This document shows, in pieces, positions 48,926-57,386 of a stretch of DNA of 64,000 bases. The position numbers and the translations under genes were made by a program. The notes beneath the pieces were generated by a model. That model was not told the origin of the DNA and searched no databases. It saw nothing but the letters and a program-made list of their open reading frames with translations. This stretch comes from an uncultured Paracoccaceae bacterium (GTDB taxonomy: Bacteria > Pseudomonadota > Alphaproteobacteria > Rhodobacterales > Rhodobacteraceae). Location of the stretch: positions 682,001 through 746,000 of the forward strand of contig CATOSB010000004.1 of the NCBI GenBank assembly GCA_951812305.1. The letters run 5' to 3'. How positions within the stretch are numbered: position 1 is the stretch's first letter; every line of letters starts with the position of its first letter.

Positions 48926-49705
48926 CTAAAGCGCCATCAACCCGACGTATAACCCGCCGACGATTAACGCAATTCCACCGGGTTTCAATAGGCGATGCCC
49001 AATCTGTGGAAGTTTTTCCAACACCATGAACAGCGTTGCCAGACCCATCCATAAAAGGCTCATCACGCCGCCGACGAACCCAAGCGCCATGAAGCCCCAG
49101 CAGCAGCCGACACAGAACGCGCCAAGCCCTAGCCCCATGCGCATGCCACCGGCAAAATCGGTACGCCAATGACCAAGGAAATAGGTCATCGGCGTATGGC
49201 AAATTCCGTGGCAGATCTCTTTGACGCGAGTGAATTGAAATAAACCGACGATGATAAGAAGACCGGCCGCGAACCACGGCGACTTTGCGATCCCCAGCAT
49301 GTCAACGACACCGCCGAACAGCAGCGCCAATTGCACACCCGCGATCAACGCGGCAAATCCGACCCAGGCAATGAAGTATCCTAGTCCGACACCAACCCAG
49401 CCTGCCCTAGTGCCATCGGCGCTGATCATCAGCCGTTCATAAGTCGCCAGCGTCGGCACCATCACCGGCCCCATCATCGCCGCCATCATCACGGCCCACA
49501 TGGCAAAAACAGGCCAGAATTCAGCCATTGGCATTCGCATATCCATGCGCGGGTCCATATCTGCCATGCGTTGACCCATCGCACCGGGCCGTCCGATCAG
49601 GTCCAGATCCATACCGGTCGCCATCCAGTAAAGCCAAATCCATGCCGCCAATATTGCAGCAAAGAAGCCAAGCCAAAGCATCGTGCGCAGGGATATGGCG
49701 GGCAT
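48926..49705 (-). CDS. DUF2182 integral membrane protein
   Basis: 259 residues with about seven membrane spans. The DUF2182 signature is visible: PVFAMWAVMMAAMMGPVMVP, then TRVKEICHGICHTPMTYFLG, and MGLGLGAFCVGCCWGFMALG. The Met-, His- and Cys-rich segments suggest transition-metal (possibly copper) handling, which is inference. It begins the minus-strand run DUF2182-DUF1326-dinB-dmdA-acuI, with gaps of 10 bp or less or overlaps. Confidence 0.9.
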   Translation of the reverse strand: MPAISLRTMLWLGFFAAILAAWIWLYWMATGMDLDLIGRPGAMGQRMADMDPRMDMRMPMAEFWPVFAMWAVMMAAMMGPVMVPTLATYERLMISADGTRAGWVGVGLGYFIAWVGFAALIAGVQLALLFGGVVDMLGIAKSPWFAAGLLIIVGLFQFTRVKEICHGICHTPMTYFLGHWRTDFAGGMRMGLGLGAFCVGCCWGFMALGFVGGVMSLLWMGLATLFMVLEKLPQIGHRLLKPGGIALIVGGLYVGLMAL

Positions 49706-49810
49706 TTGGACTTCCGGTTATGACGTCGCTTCGCGGTCCGACCATTTTTCGGATGGCCGCGAAATGTCAAACAGGTTTTACTATTGAGGACTTAGCCGTA
49801 GGGACCGGGA

Positions 49811-50614
49811 TCAACCGCCATTGGGGCGCACGAATCTGGCGCCGCCACTGGTACGCTCTCCAACCCGAATGCGGCGAGCGCCCTCGCTCACCGGGGCCAG
49901 CGAACGGCGCGCACGCAATGTCGCCATGAGCTGCGGCACTATCGCCGACAGTTCGACGCCAAATGTGCCTGCGCCTTCGTTCCTATCCACCAAACCGCTG
50001 GACACAATTGAAAAGATGCGCGGACGTCCATGATCGTCCACGAAGACCGGGGCACCAGAGGAGCCAAACGTCGCGTCGCAGTCTATCGCGACAATGCCGC
50101 CCTGGTACTTTGAGTGCAGCGAGCATCCTCTTTCCAGCGTCAAAGCTTCGCTGCGACCTTTTCCGTAGGATGCCAATGTCAGCGAAGTGCCGCGCCCGGG
50201 AGTGCGAGCAATCGTGTAGGGATTAGCGCTGTGATCATGAATGGCGCTGGACAAGCGCACAAGCGCGACATCGTTGGCAATCTCGGCCGTACGATCGCCG
50301 CGACTGCGCGCAGCAAGGTATTTGTCGGGGATTGCGACATCCAGCACACTGCGTGTGGCAATCGCGTTGCCGTCCTTAAAACCGGCGCGAAAGACGTAAT
50401 CGGTGACGTCTCCCTTGATGCAATGAGCCGCCGTCAGAACCACGTCGCGGGCGACCAGCGCCGCGGTACATTGACTGCGAGGGCCATCCGGCCGTCCCAC
50501 AGATTCGTACCCGAACAGCTTCGCGCGGCTGTCTAAACGATCTTTGGTTTGTGCCGCCGCGTCCAACACACCCACGCAAACGATGGAAATTGCAGCGATT
50601 ATCAGTTTTCGCAT
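49811..50614 (-). CDS. Secreted trypsin-like serine protease
   Basis: 267 residues with a signal peptide (MRKLIIAAISIVCVGVLDAA). The S1-family triad is visible: CTAALVARDVVLTAAHCIKG (His), EIANDVALVRLSSAI (Asp) and DCDATFGSSGAPVFVDDHG (Ser in GSSGAPV, a common bacterial variant of GDSGGP). Two likely disulfides are suggested by the Cys positions. It is probably periplasmic or extracellular; the substrate is unknown. It lies 105 bp upstream of DUF2182 on the same strand and probably has its own promoter. Confidence 0.9.
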   Translation of the reverse strand: MRKLIIAAISIVCVGVLDAAAQTKDRLDSRAKLFGYESVGRPDGPRSQCTAALVARDVVLTAAHCIKGDVTDYVFRAGFKDGNAIATRSVLDVAIPDKYLAARSRGDRTAEIANDVALVRLSSAIHDHSANPYTIARTPGRGTSLTLASYGKGRSEALTLERGCSLHSKYQGGIVAIDCDATFGSSGAPVFVDDHGRPRIFSIVSSGLVDRNEGAGTFGVELSAIVPQLMATLRARRSLAPVSEGARRIRVGERTSGGARFVRPNGG

Positions 50615-50831
50615 GTCGTCGACCTCATCTAAGGGCGACCTTTGATTTACAAATTCAAAATGGCTTGATTGGGGTCGAACTGCGATGATTTTACGGCTCG
50701 AAATGCAGCCTCACGCTGTTGCGTAAGCTTTCTTGCGCAAGAAACTGCCCAGAAGACACTGCCTAAATTCAGTGACAAGGTGCATATTCGCGCGTGTAAA
50801 AAGTGGACCGAGCTCCTCTCGAACTAATGCC

Positions 50832-51533
50832 TCACTGATTCCAGTCGAAAACGATCGAACTTTCGTAGCCGCCCCAATCCGAAGACGTCACGCCGCTTTC
50901 TTCTGACCCGCGATACTCCGTCAATCCCTGAACTCGGAGGACCGCGAGGTCGCCACCCTCGCCGCGTTCGATATAGCTCGCGTGAATTGCAGCAGAACAA
51001 ATATCGCTGTCAGCGGTGTAAGGATCACTTCCCCAAACAGATCGGATCACCGGATTCGCCGGGCAGGAACAGGCATACATGTCCTCACCATCCGGGATTG
51101 TGCCACATGTCGGCAGGTCGGACATCGCCATCGTGCCGCCAGCGCTATTGATGTCAAAGCTCGATCCATAAGATGCCCAGCTGTCGGTCTCGACACCATT
51201 CGAGGTCGATCCCTCATAACTGTCCTGACCGGGGTGCAACACGACGTTGATGACACCACCATCCACGCCAATACCACCGGCATGAATGGCCGCGCGGCAC
51301 AATGAACTGTCGGTGGTATAGGGCCCGCTGCCCCACACCGATCCAGACTCCCCCTGACCTGGCGCGCATTCGCAAGCGAAGGGTTCAGATGCGGACCCGA
51401 CTGAGCCAGGGCATTGCATGACCGGTTCAACATTATCGGCCGATTTCTTACCGCCCTGTGCCTCCGCTATGGTGGAATACCCGATTGACCCTGCAAAAAT
51501 CACGACAGCGAAATTTAAATATTTCAATGACAT
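50832..51533 (-). CDS. Secreted protein with two LCCL domains
   Basis: 233 residues: a signal peptide (LKYLNFAVVIFAGSIGYSTI), then two LCCL domains at about residues 45-125 and 140-225. Each has the core VWGSGPYTTDSSLCRAAIHA or VWGSDPYTADSDICSAAIHA, followed by a V-x-V strand, a Y-x-GS turn and a GV-x-S/T-x-SW ending. Four Cys occur per domain. LCCL modules are secreted adhesion or lipopolysaccharide-binding modules; the partner is unknown. Intact. Confidence 0.9.
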   Translation of the reverse strand: MSLKYLNFAVVIFAGSIGYSTIAEAQGGKKSADNVEPVMQCPGSVGSASEPFACECAPGQGESGSVWGSGPYTTDSSLCRAAIHAGGIGVDGGVINVVLHPGQDSYEGSTSNGVETDSWASYGSSFDINSAGGTMAMSDLPTCGTIPDGEDMYACSCPANPVIRSVWGSDPYTADSDICSAAIHASYIERGEGGDLAVLRVQGLTEYRGSEESGVTSSDWGGYESSIVFDWNQ

Positions 51534-51636
51534 ATCGCTTCCTCCTCATTGGGAAAATCTGCGCTTATCCCGACGTACTGTCAACGATCATGCACTTGTT
51601 TTACGGCGTCCAAGCGCCTAAATGTAGGTTGTCGGG

Positions 51637-51943
51637 CAACCGACTATGGACATAAACGCGCTCGTAATAAACGGATCGGACCCGGGGGCGGTACCCGGCG
51701 GCTCCACCAAATTCCCTTTATTGGGGGGATCACGGGGCCGAAATAGGATCGACGGACGTCTAAAGGGGTTAGCTTTGTCTCGGTGAGGTACCACCGATAT
51801 CGGTCCGCTAAGCATAATTGCCAATAACAATCATGCTCCGGTCGCAGTCGCTGCTTAATGCAGTGCCTAAGATCGAAAACTTAAGCCCAGTCGCCTAGCC
51901 GCGTCTGGCGGGGTTCGCAGGCACCTGGCAACAGAAGCCTGCA
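51637..51943 (+). ncRNA. ssrA: ssrA, permuted two-piece tmRNA
   Basis: Gene order is permuted, as in alphaproteobacteria. The acceptor piece ends CGGCTCC-A-CCA at 51699-51709; after a short spacer the coding piece begins GGGGCCG at 51734. GGGGCCG pairs with CGGCTCC over seven positions (one G-U) to form the acceptor stem. The tag frame (51820-51858) encodes ANNNHAPVAVAA and stop; the VAVAA end is a typical degradation tag. The 5' boundary of the acceptor piece and 3' boundary of the coding piece are estimates. Confidence 0.92.
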
Positions 51944-51950
51944 CCTAATA

Positions 51951-51979
51951 AGGGGCCCGCGAAATGCGAGCCCCTTTTT
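51951..51979 (+). terminator. Rho-independent terminator of ssrA
   Basis: Stem AGGGGCCCGC / GCGAGCCCCT with loop GAAAT, followed by a T run, directly after the tmRNA. It may also end the minus-strand gene at 52001-54046, whose stop is 22 bp away. Confidence 0.88.
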
Positions 51980-52000
51980 CTTATTCTCAACACTTTCGCA

Positions 52001-54046
52001 CTACGACGCCGGTTTGAAGCAGAAGGATTGGCTGACGCGGCGCGAAACATGCGGACTCGTGATGTTATAGCTGTTGTTGGAGGGCGAGAAGTTGCCCAGA
52101 TGCGCACGATCCACAGCCCGCAAAGTGACAGTATAACCGCATTCTATCGGCGGATTGCCCCCTGTCGCATCACGATGTGCAGCCGACAGGTTGAACCGGG
52201 CCAAAAGGATGTTGGAATTGGCCGGAAGCGAACCCTCATATTGCAGCTCTGGCCGGGACAGATATCCGCGCGCCAACGTCAAAGCCGCGTGTGGCGCCGG
52301 AACGGTTGGCCGCGTGATCACCGGTACTGACGTCTCCAGACCAACGTCACCACCTGTCCAGATCAATGTCAGACGATCAAAATGCGCATCAAAAACCTCG
52401 CCATGAACGTCGATCACCGTGTCGTCGCCACCACCGGCAATTTCGCATTGGTTGCCGAATGGAACACCATCGCCCAGATCGTGCAACGCGATGACCGGAT
52501 CGTCCGGGGCCTTGTTGTCAAGGCGCACCCTGACCCAGCCAGACGCAATCTCAGTCCCCGGCATTCCGGTCTCGCGCAGGACAAGGCGGATCTGGGCGGT
52601 CGTGCTGTCAAGGGGTCGCGAATTCCAGATTGCAAGCGACAGGTCGCTGGCACAACTGTCCACCGCCGGGCGCCAATAGTCGGTCAGGCGGAACCAACCG
52701 GTATCCGTCGCCGAATAGTCGGTAGAACCGTAGGGATCAGAAACAAAGCCGCAAGGCGCCTCGTCACGCACCCAGCCATCCGACAAAGGATGGCGCACAG
52801 GTTCCGGCGTCAATCCACCTTCTTGCAGGACCTCGACTCGGAATTCATGCGTCGTGTATTCCGGACAGTTCCAGTTCGGCACCGTGCCTTCGACCCGCAG
52901 ATATCCACCAAAGGGTCGGTCGCCATCTGCGTTGCCCGAGCCATCAGTAACACCGACATCGAACATGCCCGCAAATGGGTCCGTGGTCGGGTTGCTTTGG
53001 CGAATTCGCGACAATTCAATCTCGCTGATGCGGGTGATGTAGAAACGGCATCCGCCAACGATTGTCTGGGCTTCAGCCAACGCATCCAACCCCATATCGC
53101 TGTCGCGCGGTTCCAATGATCCGATCAGGTCCTTGTTTCGAAGCCAGATCCCCGGACCGACCGTCAGCGCATCGCCATCGCTAAATGTCCCGTCCCGCGC
53201 CTGAATCTCGATTGAGAACAACTCAACTGGGCGCTGCTCAATCTGGTCAAAACCCGGCGTATAGGCATCAAGCCCATAGTCCACGCCTTCCTGCGGTAGC
53301 CCAGAGGGCAAGCTTGGGAGCAGATCGTTGTTCGATCGCACGATCATGCCGTTCTTCGCGGACAACAGATCGCCATCAAGGAATTGCGGTTTTTGCACGC
53401 TGGGCGGCGTGCCTTCGGTCGAAAACAGGATATCGGTATTGGTGCCTTCGAGAATTTCAATCAGAATCCCCGGATTTTGCCGCAACTCATCCACGCTGGT
53501 GCTGCTCAATTTGGCCATCAATTCGCGCTTTTCAGTTGGGCCACCCTCGATATGCACCGCGTCGAGACCCAGGTTCAGGCTGCGCGGCAGGTTGAATTTG
53601 GCCAGCAGGGCATTATTCGGCACGACCGAGCCATTGCCAAACAACAGATCACCGGCGGTGAATTGTCCCGCACCATTGACGGAATCGATCTCGGTCGAAA
53701 ACGCGATGAATACGGCCTTTTCGTTGATCTCAATCTGCTCCAAAGCATCGAGACCGTGGTCGTATTCGTTGATGTCAAAGACCCGCATCAAATCGGCGTT
53801 TCGCGCACACAGTCGTGTGCCGACGCCGACCTGATAGGAAAGCAAGTCACCGTCAGACACCACGGGTCCACCGGGAAGGCGCGGACCTTGCGACAGAAAA
53901 TCTTCAGAGGTCGAAAACCACAGCCCTTCACACTCAGCCAGATTAATCCCTTGAGCATGGGCAGGCGGGGTTGCGGAAAAAACGAGGGCGGCGGCTAAAG
54001 CTGGAAAGACACAGGACCACCGGCCCGACAAATCGGTTATAAACAT
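52001..54046 (-). CDS. Large exported protein with four internal repeats
   Basis: 681 residues with a signal peptide ending around ATPPAHAQG. Four related units of 55-90 residues follow, each with G/S-DGDLLS-x-x-x-G-x-x-x-R-N-x-DLL and ending in D-x-GLDA: SDGDLLSYQ ... HGLDALE, TAGDLLFGN ... LGLDAVH, LDGDLLSAK ... YGLDAYT and SDGDALTVG ... MGLDALA. The C-terminal half has paired Cys and beta-rich stretches without a known motif. It is probably secreted or outer-surface; the function is unknown. Intact. Confidence 0.8.
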   Translation of the reverse strand: MFITDLSGRWSCVFPALAAALVFSATPPAHAQGINLAECEGLWFSTSEDFLSQGPRLPGGPVVSDGDLLSYQVGVGTRLCARNADLMRVFDINEYDHGLDALEQIEINEKAVFIAFSTEIDSVNGAGQFTAGDLLFGNGSVVPNNALLAKFNLPRSLNLGLDAVHIEGGPTEKRELMAKLSSTSVDELRQNPGILIEILEGTNTDILFSTEGTPPSVQKPQFLDGDLLSAKNGMIVRSNNDLLPSLPSGLPQEGVDYGLDAYTPGFDQIEQRPVELFSIEIQARDGTFSDGDALTVGPGIWLRNKDLIGSLEPRDSDMGLDALAEAQTIVGGCRFYITRISEIELSRIRQSNPTTDPFAGMFDVGVTDGSGNADGDRPFGGYLRVEGTVPNWNCPEYTTHEFRVEVLQEGGLTPEPVRHPLSDGWVRDEAPCGFVSDPYGSTDYSATDTGWFRLTDYWRPAVDSCASDLSLAIWNSRPLDSTTAQIRLVLRETGMPGTEIASGWVRVRLDNKAPDDPVIALHDLGDGVPFGNQCEIAGGGDDTVIDVHGEVFDAHFDRLTLIWTGGDVGLETSVPVITRPTVPAPHAALTLARGYLSRPELQYEGSLPANSNILLARFNLSAAHRDATGGNPPIECGYTVTLRAVDRAHLGNFSPSNNSYNITSPHVSRRVSQSFCFKPAS

Positions 54047-54419
54047 ATCATTCTCCTTAAATTCGAGACCTCGCGCTCGCGCGCGAAGACACAGCCCTGA
54101 GCGAAATACTCACGACATGACTCAACCATAGCACGAATCTCGAATACGACAGAGCGCGGGTCCAAAGGATGACAGCCTTTTGGGCCAATTTCCGCTTACG
54201 AAATAACGCGAATTACGAAATTCGGCCCAATCACGACGTGAATTGGTCGGCCGCGTTTGGCACAGTTCGCAGGCGCAAACTAACAAAAGCCGGCGGCTTC
54301 CCCTTTGACATTTCACCGAAGCTCCGGCATCAAATGCGGCATGGGGCCAACTGCGATCGCCCCGTGAGGCTGCGGCCCAAGCATCGCATCCGCAACCTGG
54401 CAACAGGAAAGGATGCACC
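54047..54419. other. Divergent intergenic region
   Basis: 373 bp between the start of the exported repeat protein (minus) and the rhodanese-ChrB gene (plus). It should hold both promoters. A 122-codon open frame at 54169-54537 overlaps the ChrB start in another frame and looks spurious. I see no operator or RNA gene that I can name. Confidence 0.45.
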
Positions 54420-55232
54420 GTGGCTGCACCGAATGAAATTACCCCCGCCCAACTCAATCGCCTTGTTGGAACGCCGGAATGTCCGATGCTCGTCGATGTC
54501 TGTATCGACGAGGATTTCTCGGACGATCCATACTTGATCCCAGGATCATTCCGTCATCCACATACGGATATTCACGGGCTTGTTGGAAAGCTGAATGGCC
54601 GCAGAGCCATCATCATTTGCCAAAAGGGCAAAAAACTCAGTCAAGGCATTGCCGCCTGGCTACGAACCGAAAATGTGCCCGCAGAAATCCTGGCTGGTGG
54701 AATGTTTGCCTGGCGTGAAACCGAGGGTACGAGCCGCGTACCGGTCGCAACAATTCCCCTAACGGACGGCACCGAAACGCTTTGGGTTACACGGCAACGC
54801 CCCAAGATCGACCGCATCGCCTGCCCTTGGCTGATCCGGCGTTTTGTGGATCGGGACGCGCGGTTTCTTTTTGTCGCGCCGGAAGAGGTTGCCAACGTTG
54901 CGGATCGCTTCGGTGCCACGCCCTTTGACGTTGAAGGCGTGATGTTCAGCCACAAGGGCGATAAATGCAGTTTTGACGCCATGCTGGACACGTTTACCTT
55001 ACACTCACCCGCGCTGGATCGAATGGCCGATATCATCCGCGCAGCAGATACCGGCGACCCCGGCAAATGCCCGGAGGCCGCTGGTCTCCTTGCCCTGTCG
55101 GTCGGGCTGTCCCGACAATTCAAGAACGACACCCAACAACTGGAAGCTGGCCTCTTACTTTACGATGCGCTTTACCGCTGGGCGAGAGATGGGTTTGACG
55201 AAACTCATTCATGGCCCGAAAGGCACGTCTGA
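54420..55232 (+). CDS. chrB: Rhodanese-ChrB chromate-resistance fusion protein
   Basis: 270 residues from GTG 54420. An N-terminal rhodanese-like domain (PMLVDVCIDEDFSDDPYLIP, AIIICQKGKKLSQGIAAWLR, with Cys in the active loop CQKGKK) is joined to a C-terminal ChrB domain (RPKIDRIACPWLIRRFVDRD, DARFLFVAPEEV, GVMFSHKGDKCSFDAMLDTF). ChrB regulates or assists chromate efflux. The end overlaps the chrA start, so the two form one unit. Intact. Confidence 0.9.
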   Translation: MAAPNEITPAQLNRLVGTPECPMLVDVCIDEDFSDDPYLIPGSFRHPHTDIHGLVGKLNGRRAIIICQKGKKLSQGIAAWLRTENVPAEILAGGMFAWRETEGTSRVPVATIPLTDGTETLWVTRQRPKIDRIACPWLIRRFVDRDARFLFVAPEEVANVADRFGATPFDVEGVMFSHKGDKCSFDAMLDTFTLHSPALDRMADIIRAADTGDPGKCPEAAGLLALSVGLSRQFKNDTQQLEAGLLLYDALYRWARDGFDETHSWPERHV

Positions 55233-56481
55233 TGCAGGTTCCGTTTTCTGAAATGGTCCGTGTGTTCGCGCGCATCGGGATCCTAAGTTTTGGCGGACCG
55301 GCGGCACAGATTGCGGTGATGCACAAGGAACTGGTCGATGACCGCCCTTGGATGAGCGAAGCGCAATTCCTGAATGCGCTCTCCTTCTGCATGTTGTTAC
55401 CCGGGCCAGAGGCGATGCAACTGACCACCTATTGCGGCTGGCGGATGGACGGCGTGCGCGGCGGGCTGATCGCGGGATTGCTGTTTGTCATCCCCGGCGC
55501 GGTGGTCATGGCCGCGCTGGCCGCAATCTATGTCTGGGTCGGTCAGGTGCCGCTGGTCGAGGCACTGTTTCTTGGCATCAAGGCCACGGTTGTCGTGATC
55601 GTCCTGCAGGCGCTTTTGAAAGTGTCGCGTAAGGCGTTGATCCGGCTGGACGGTTGGATCATTGCGGCACTGTCCTTTATCGCAATCTTCGTTTTCGCCC
55701 TGCCCTTCCCGCTGATCATCGCCTGTGCGGCGATCTATGGCGCTTTCGCCAGCGGTCAAACCAACAACGCACCCGCACCACCGCTTGCGAAAGCAAACAC
55801 CATTCGCACCATTGCCATAGGGGGCGCCATCTGGTGGTTGCCGATTGCGGCGCTTTGGGCCAGCGGCCAAACGCTTTTGACAGAGATCGGTGTGTACTTC
55901 TCCAAACTCGCCATTGTCACGTTCGGCGGGGCCTATGCGTTCTGGCCTATATGACCCAGGAAGTCGTGCAGGAACAGGGCTGGCTAACGACGGCCCAGAT
56001 GATGGATGGTCTTGGGTTGGCCGAAACAACACCCGGCCCGCTGATATTGGTAACCGAATTCGTGGGCTTCCTTGCCGGTTACGGGGCCAGCGGGCTGACG
56101 CTGGGACTGACGGCGGCGGCACTGACAATCTGGGTGACGTTCGTGCCCTGTTTTTTGTGGATTTTCGCAGGCGCACCCTATGTCGAGTGGATTTCAACGC
56201 GGCCACGACTAAGCGGAGCATTGCGCGCGATCACCGCCGCCGTGGTGGGCGTGATCCTGAACCTGTCGATCTGGTTCGCGGTGCATGTGTTCTTCGCCGA
56301 TGTCGGCAGCCTCAGCTTCGGCCCTGCAAATCTGGTCTGGCCGGACCCGACTTCACTGGATTGGCGCGCCGTGGTGTTGGCGTTTCTGGCGGGCGGCGCG
56401 CTTTTGTGGCTGCAATGGGGAATGATCCGGGTGCTGATCCTTGCGGCCCTTGCCGGCGTTGCATTGGGTTCGCTGGGCTGA
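55211..56481 (+). pseudogene. chrA: chrA, chromate transporter, one-base frameshift
   Basis: A CHR-family two-half chromate transporter. The first half (55211 onward) has GILSFGGPAAQIAVMHKELV, FCMLLPGPEAMQLTTYCGWR and several membrane spans up to VTFGGAYAF. The frame then ends at 55954. One added G near 55943 would give [20 protein letters not shown] and join the second half ([20 protein letters not shown] and more spans) to 56481, about 423 residues in all. Homology is complete otherwise, so this is either a recent lesion or a base lost in assembly. Confidence 0.85.
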
Positions 56482-56488
56482 CCGCCCG

Positions 56489-57385
56489 TTATGCGGCTTT
56501 CGCGCTCGAAATCTCACTTGCCAGACGCTTTGGCAACAACCGCCGCGATGCGATGCGCGCAATTGGCAATTCCGGTACGATCCGGTCGGCACCGTAGAGC
56601 GCGATATATTCATCGTGATTGTCGAATGCTGCCCGCGTCACGGCATCGACAAAGCTTTCTGTTGGGCTGCCCTCGGCCAGCAGGATGTCATGCGCGTCTG
56701 TCTCGATGTGATAGACGGTATAGGCGGCACCTGTCTCGGCCAGCGGCACAAACGCGACCCCCGACAGACTCACCAGCGCGCTGGCGTTGATCAGCAGGCC
56801 ATCGAGATACATCGCGTGATCGGCGGTGACCGTCAGATCACGGCGCGGCAGGCCGTCGCCCAGCGACCCGGCGGTGATGCGCACCAGTTGCATCCGCTCC
56901 GGCACCTCTGCCATCGCGGCATTCACGCTTTGGTGCCCCACCCAGCGCACCGCCACATCGCGGCCATCAAAAGTACACACCAGATCACCGGGCTGCAAGT
57001 GCTCGACATTGGCGAAGCCACCAGGCGTTGCGATGGAGGTGCCAGCAGCAAAACAGGTGATATTGAGAACATAAGAGGCAAAGCCTACAAAATCCCCAGT
57101 CGCTTCAAAGAAGACTGTTGCTGGGCTGCCAGCAGAGACCCACTCGGCATGGGTTATCGTAAATGTCGCTGTGCCAAAGAACGTGCTGTCAAATACTAGG
57201 GTACCAGCTGCGGCCGCAGTGGTTTCGAAGTATGGTGGTGCGTCGCCGAAGGTGGTTGTGAAGTCGAAGGTTATCACTTCGGTTTCGCCAATTGACAGAT
57301 CGATCGTGCCGGAACCGGAAGAGGTACCAGCGACTGTTGTTTCCGTATCTGCCCCCACGGGCACAGTCTCGAATACCGTTGTCAT
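56489..57385 (-). CDS. Hint-domain protein
   Basis: 298 residues. The N-terminal 105 residues are Thr/Gly-rich and beta-like, with no signal peptide. The Hint (hedgehog/intein) domain begins ITCFAAGTSIATPGGFANVE with the potential self-processing Cys, then LQPGDLVCTFDGRDVAVRWV, TVTADHAMYLDGLLINASAL and AYTVYHIETDAHDILLAEG. Such proteins are common in Rhodobacterales, often with RTX-like type I secreted partners. It starts 2 bp after the stop of the upstream acyltransferase-like gene, suggesting one operon and a functional link. Confidence 0.88.
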   Translation of the reverse strand: MTTVFETVPVGADTETTVAGTSSGSGTIDLSIGETEVITFDFTTTFGDAPPYFETTAAAAGTLVFDSTFFGTATFTITHAEWVSAGSPATVFFEATGDFVGFASYVLNITCFAAGTSIATPGGFANVEHLQPGDLVCTFDGRDVAVRWVGHQSVNAAMAEVPERMQLVRITAGSLGDGLPRRDLTVTADHAMYLDGLLINASALVSLSGVAFVPLAETGAAYTVYHIETDAHDILLAEGSPTESFVDAVTRAAFDNHDEYIALYGADRIVPELPIARIASRRLLPKRLASEISSAKAA

Positions 57386-57386
57386 A

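Noticed and set aside
54169..54537. 122-codon frame upstream of the rhodanese-ChrB gene
   Set aside because: It overlaps the ChrB start in a different frame and has no ribosome-binding site or known motif.
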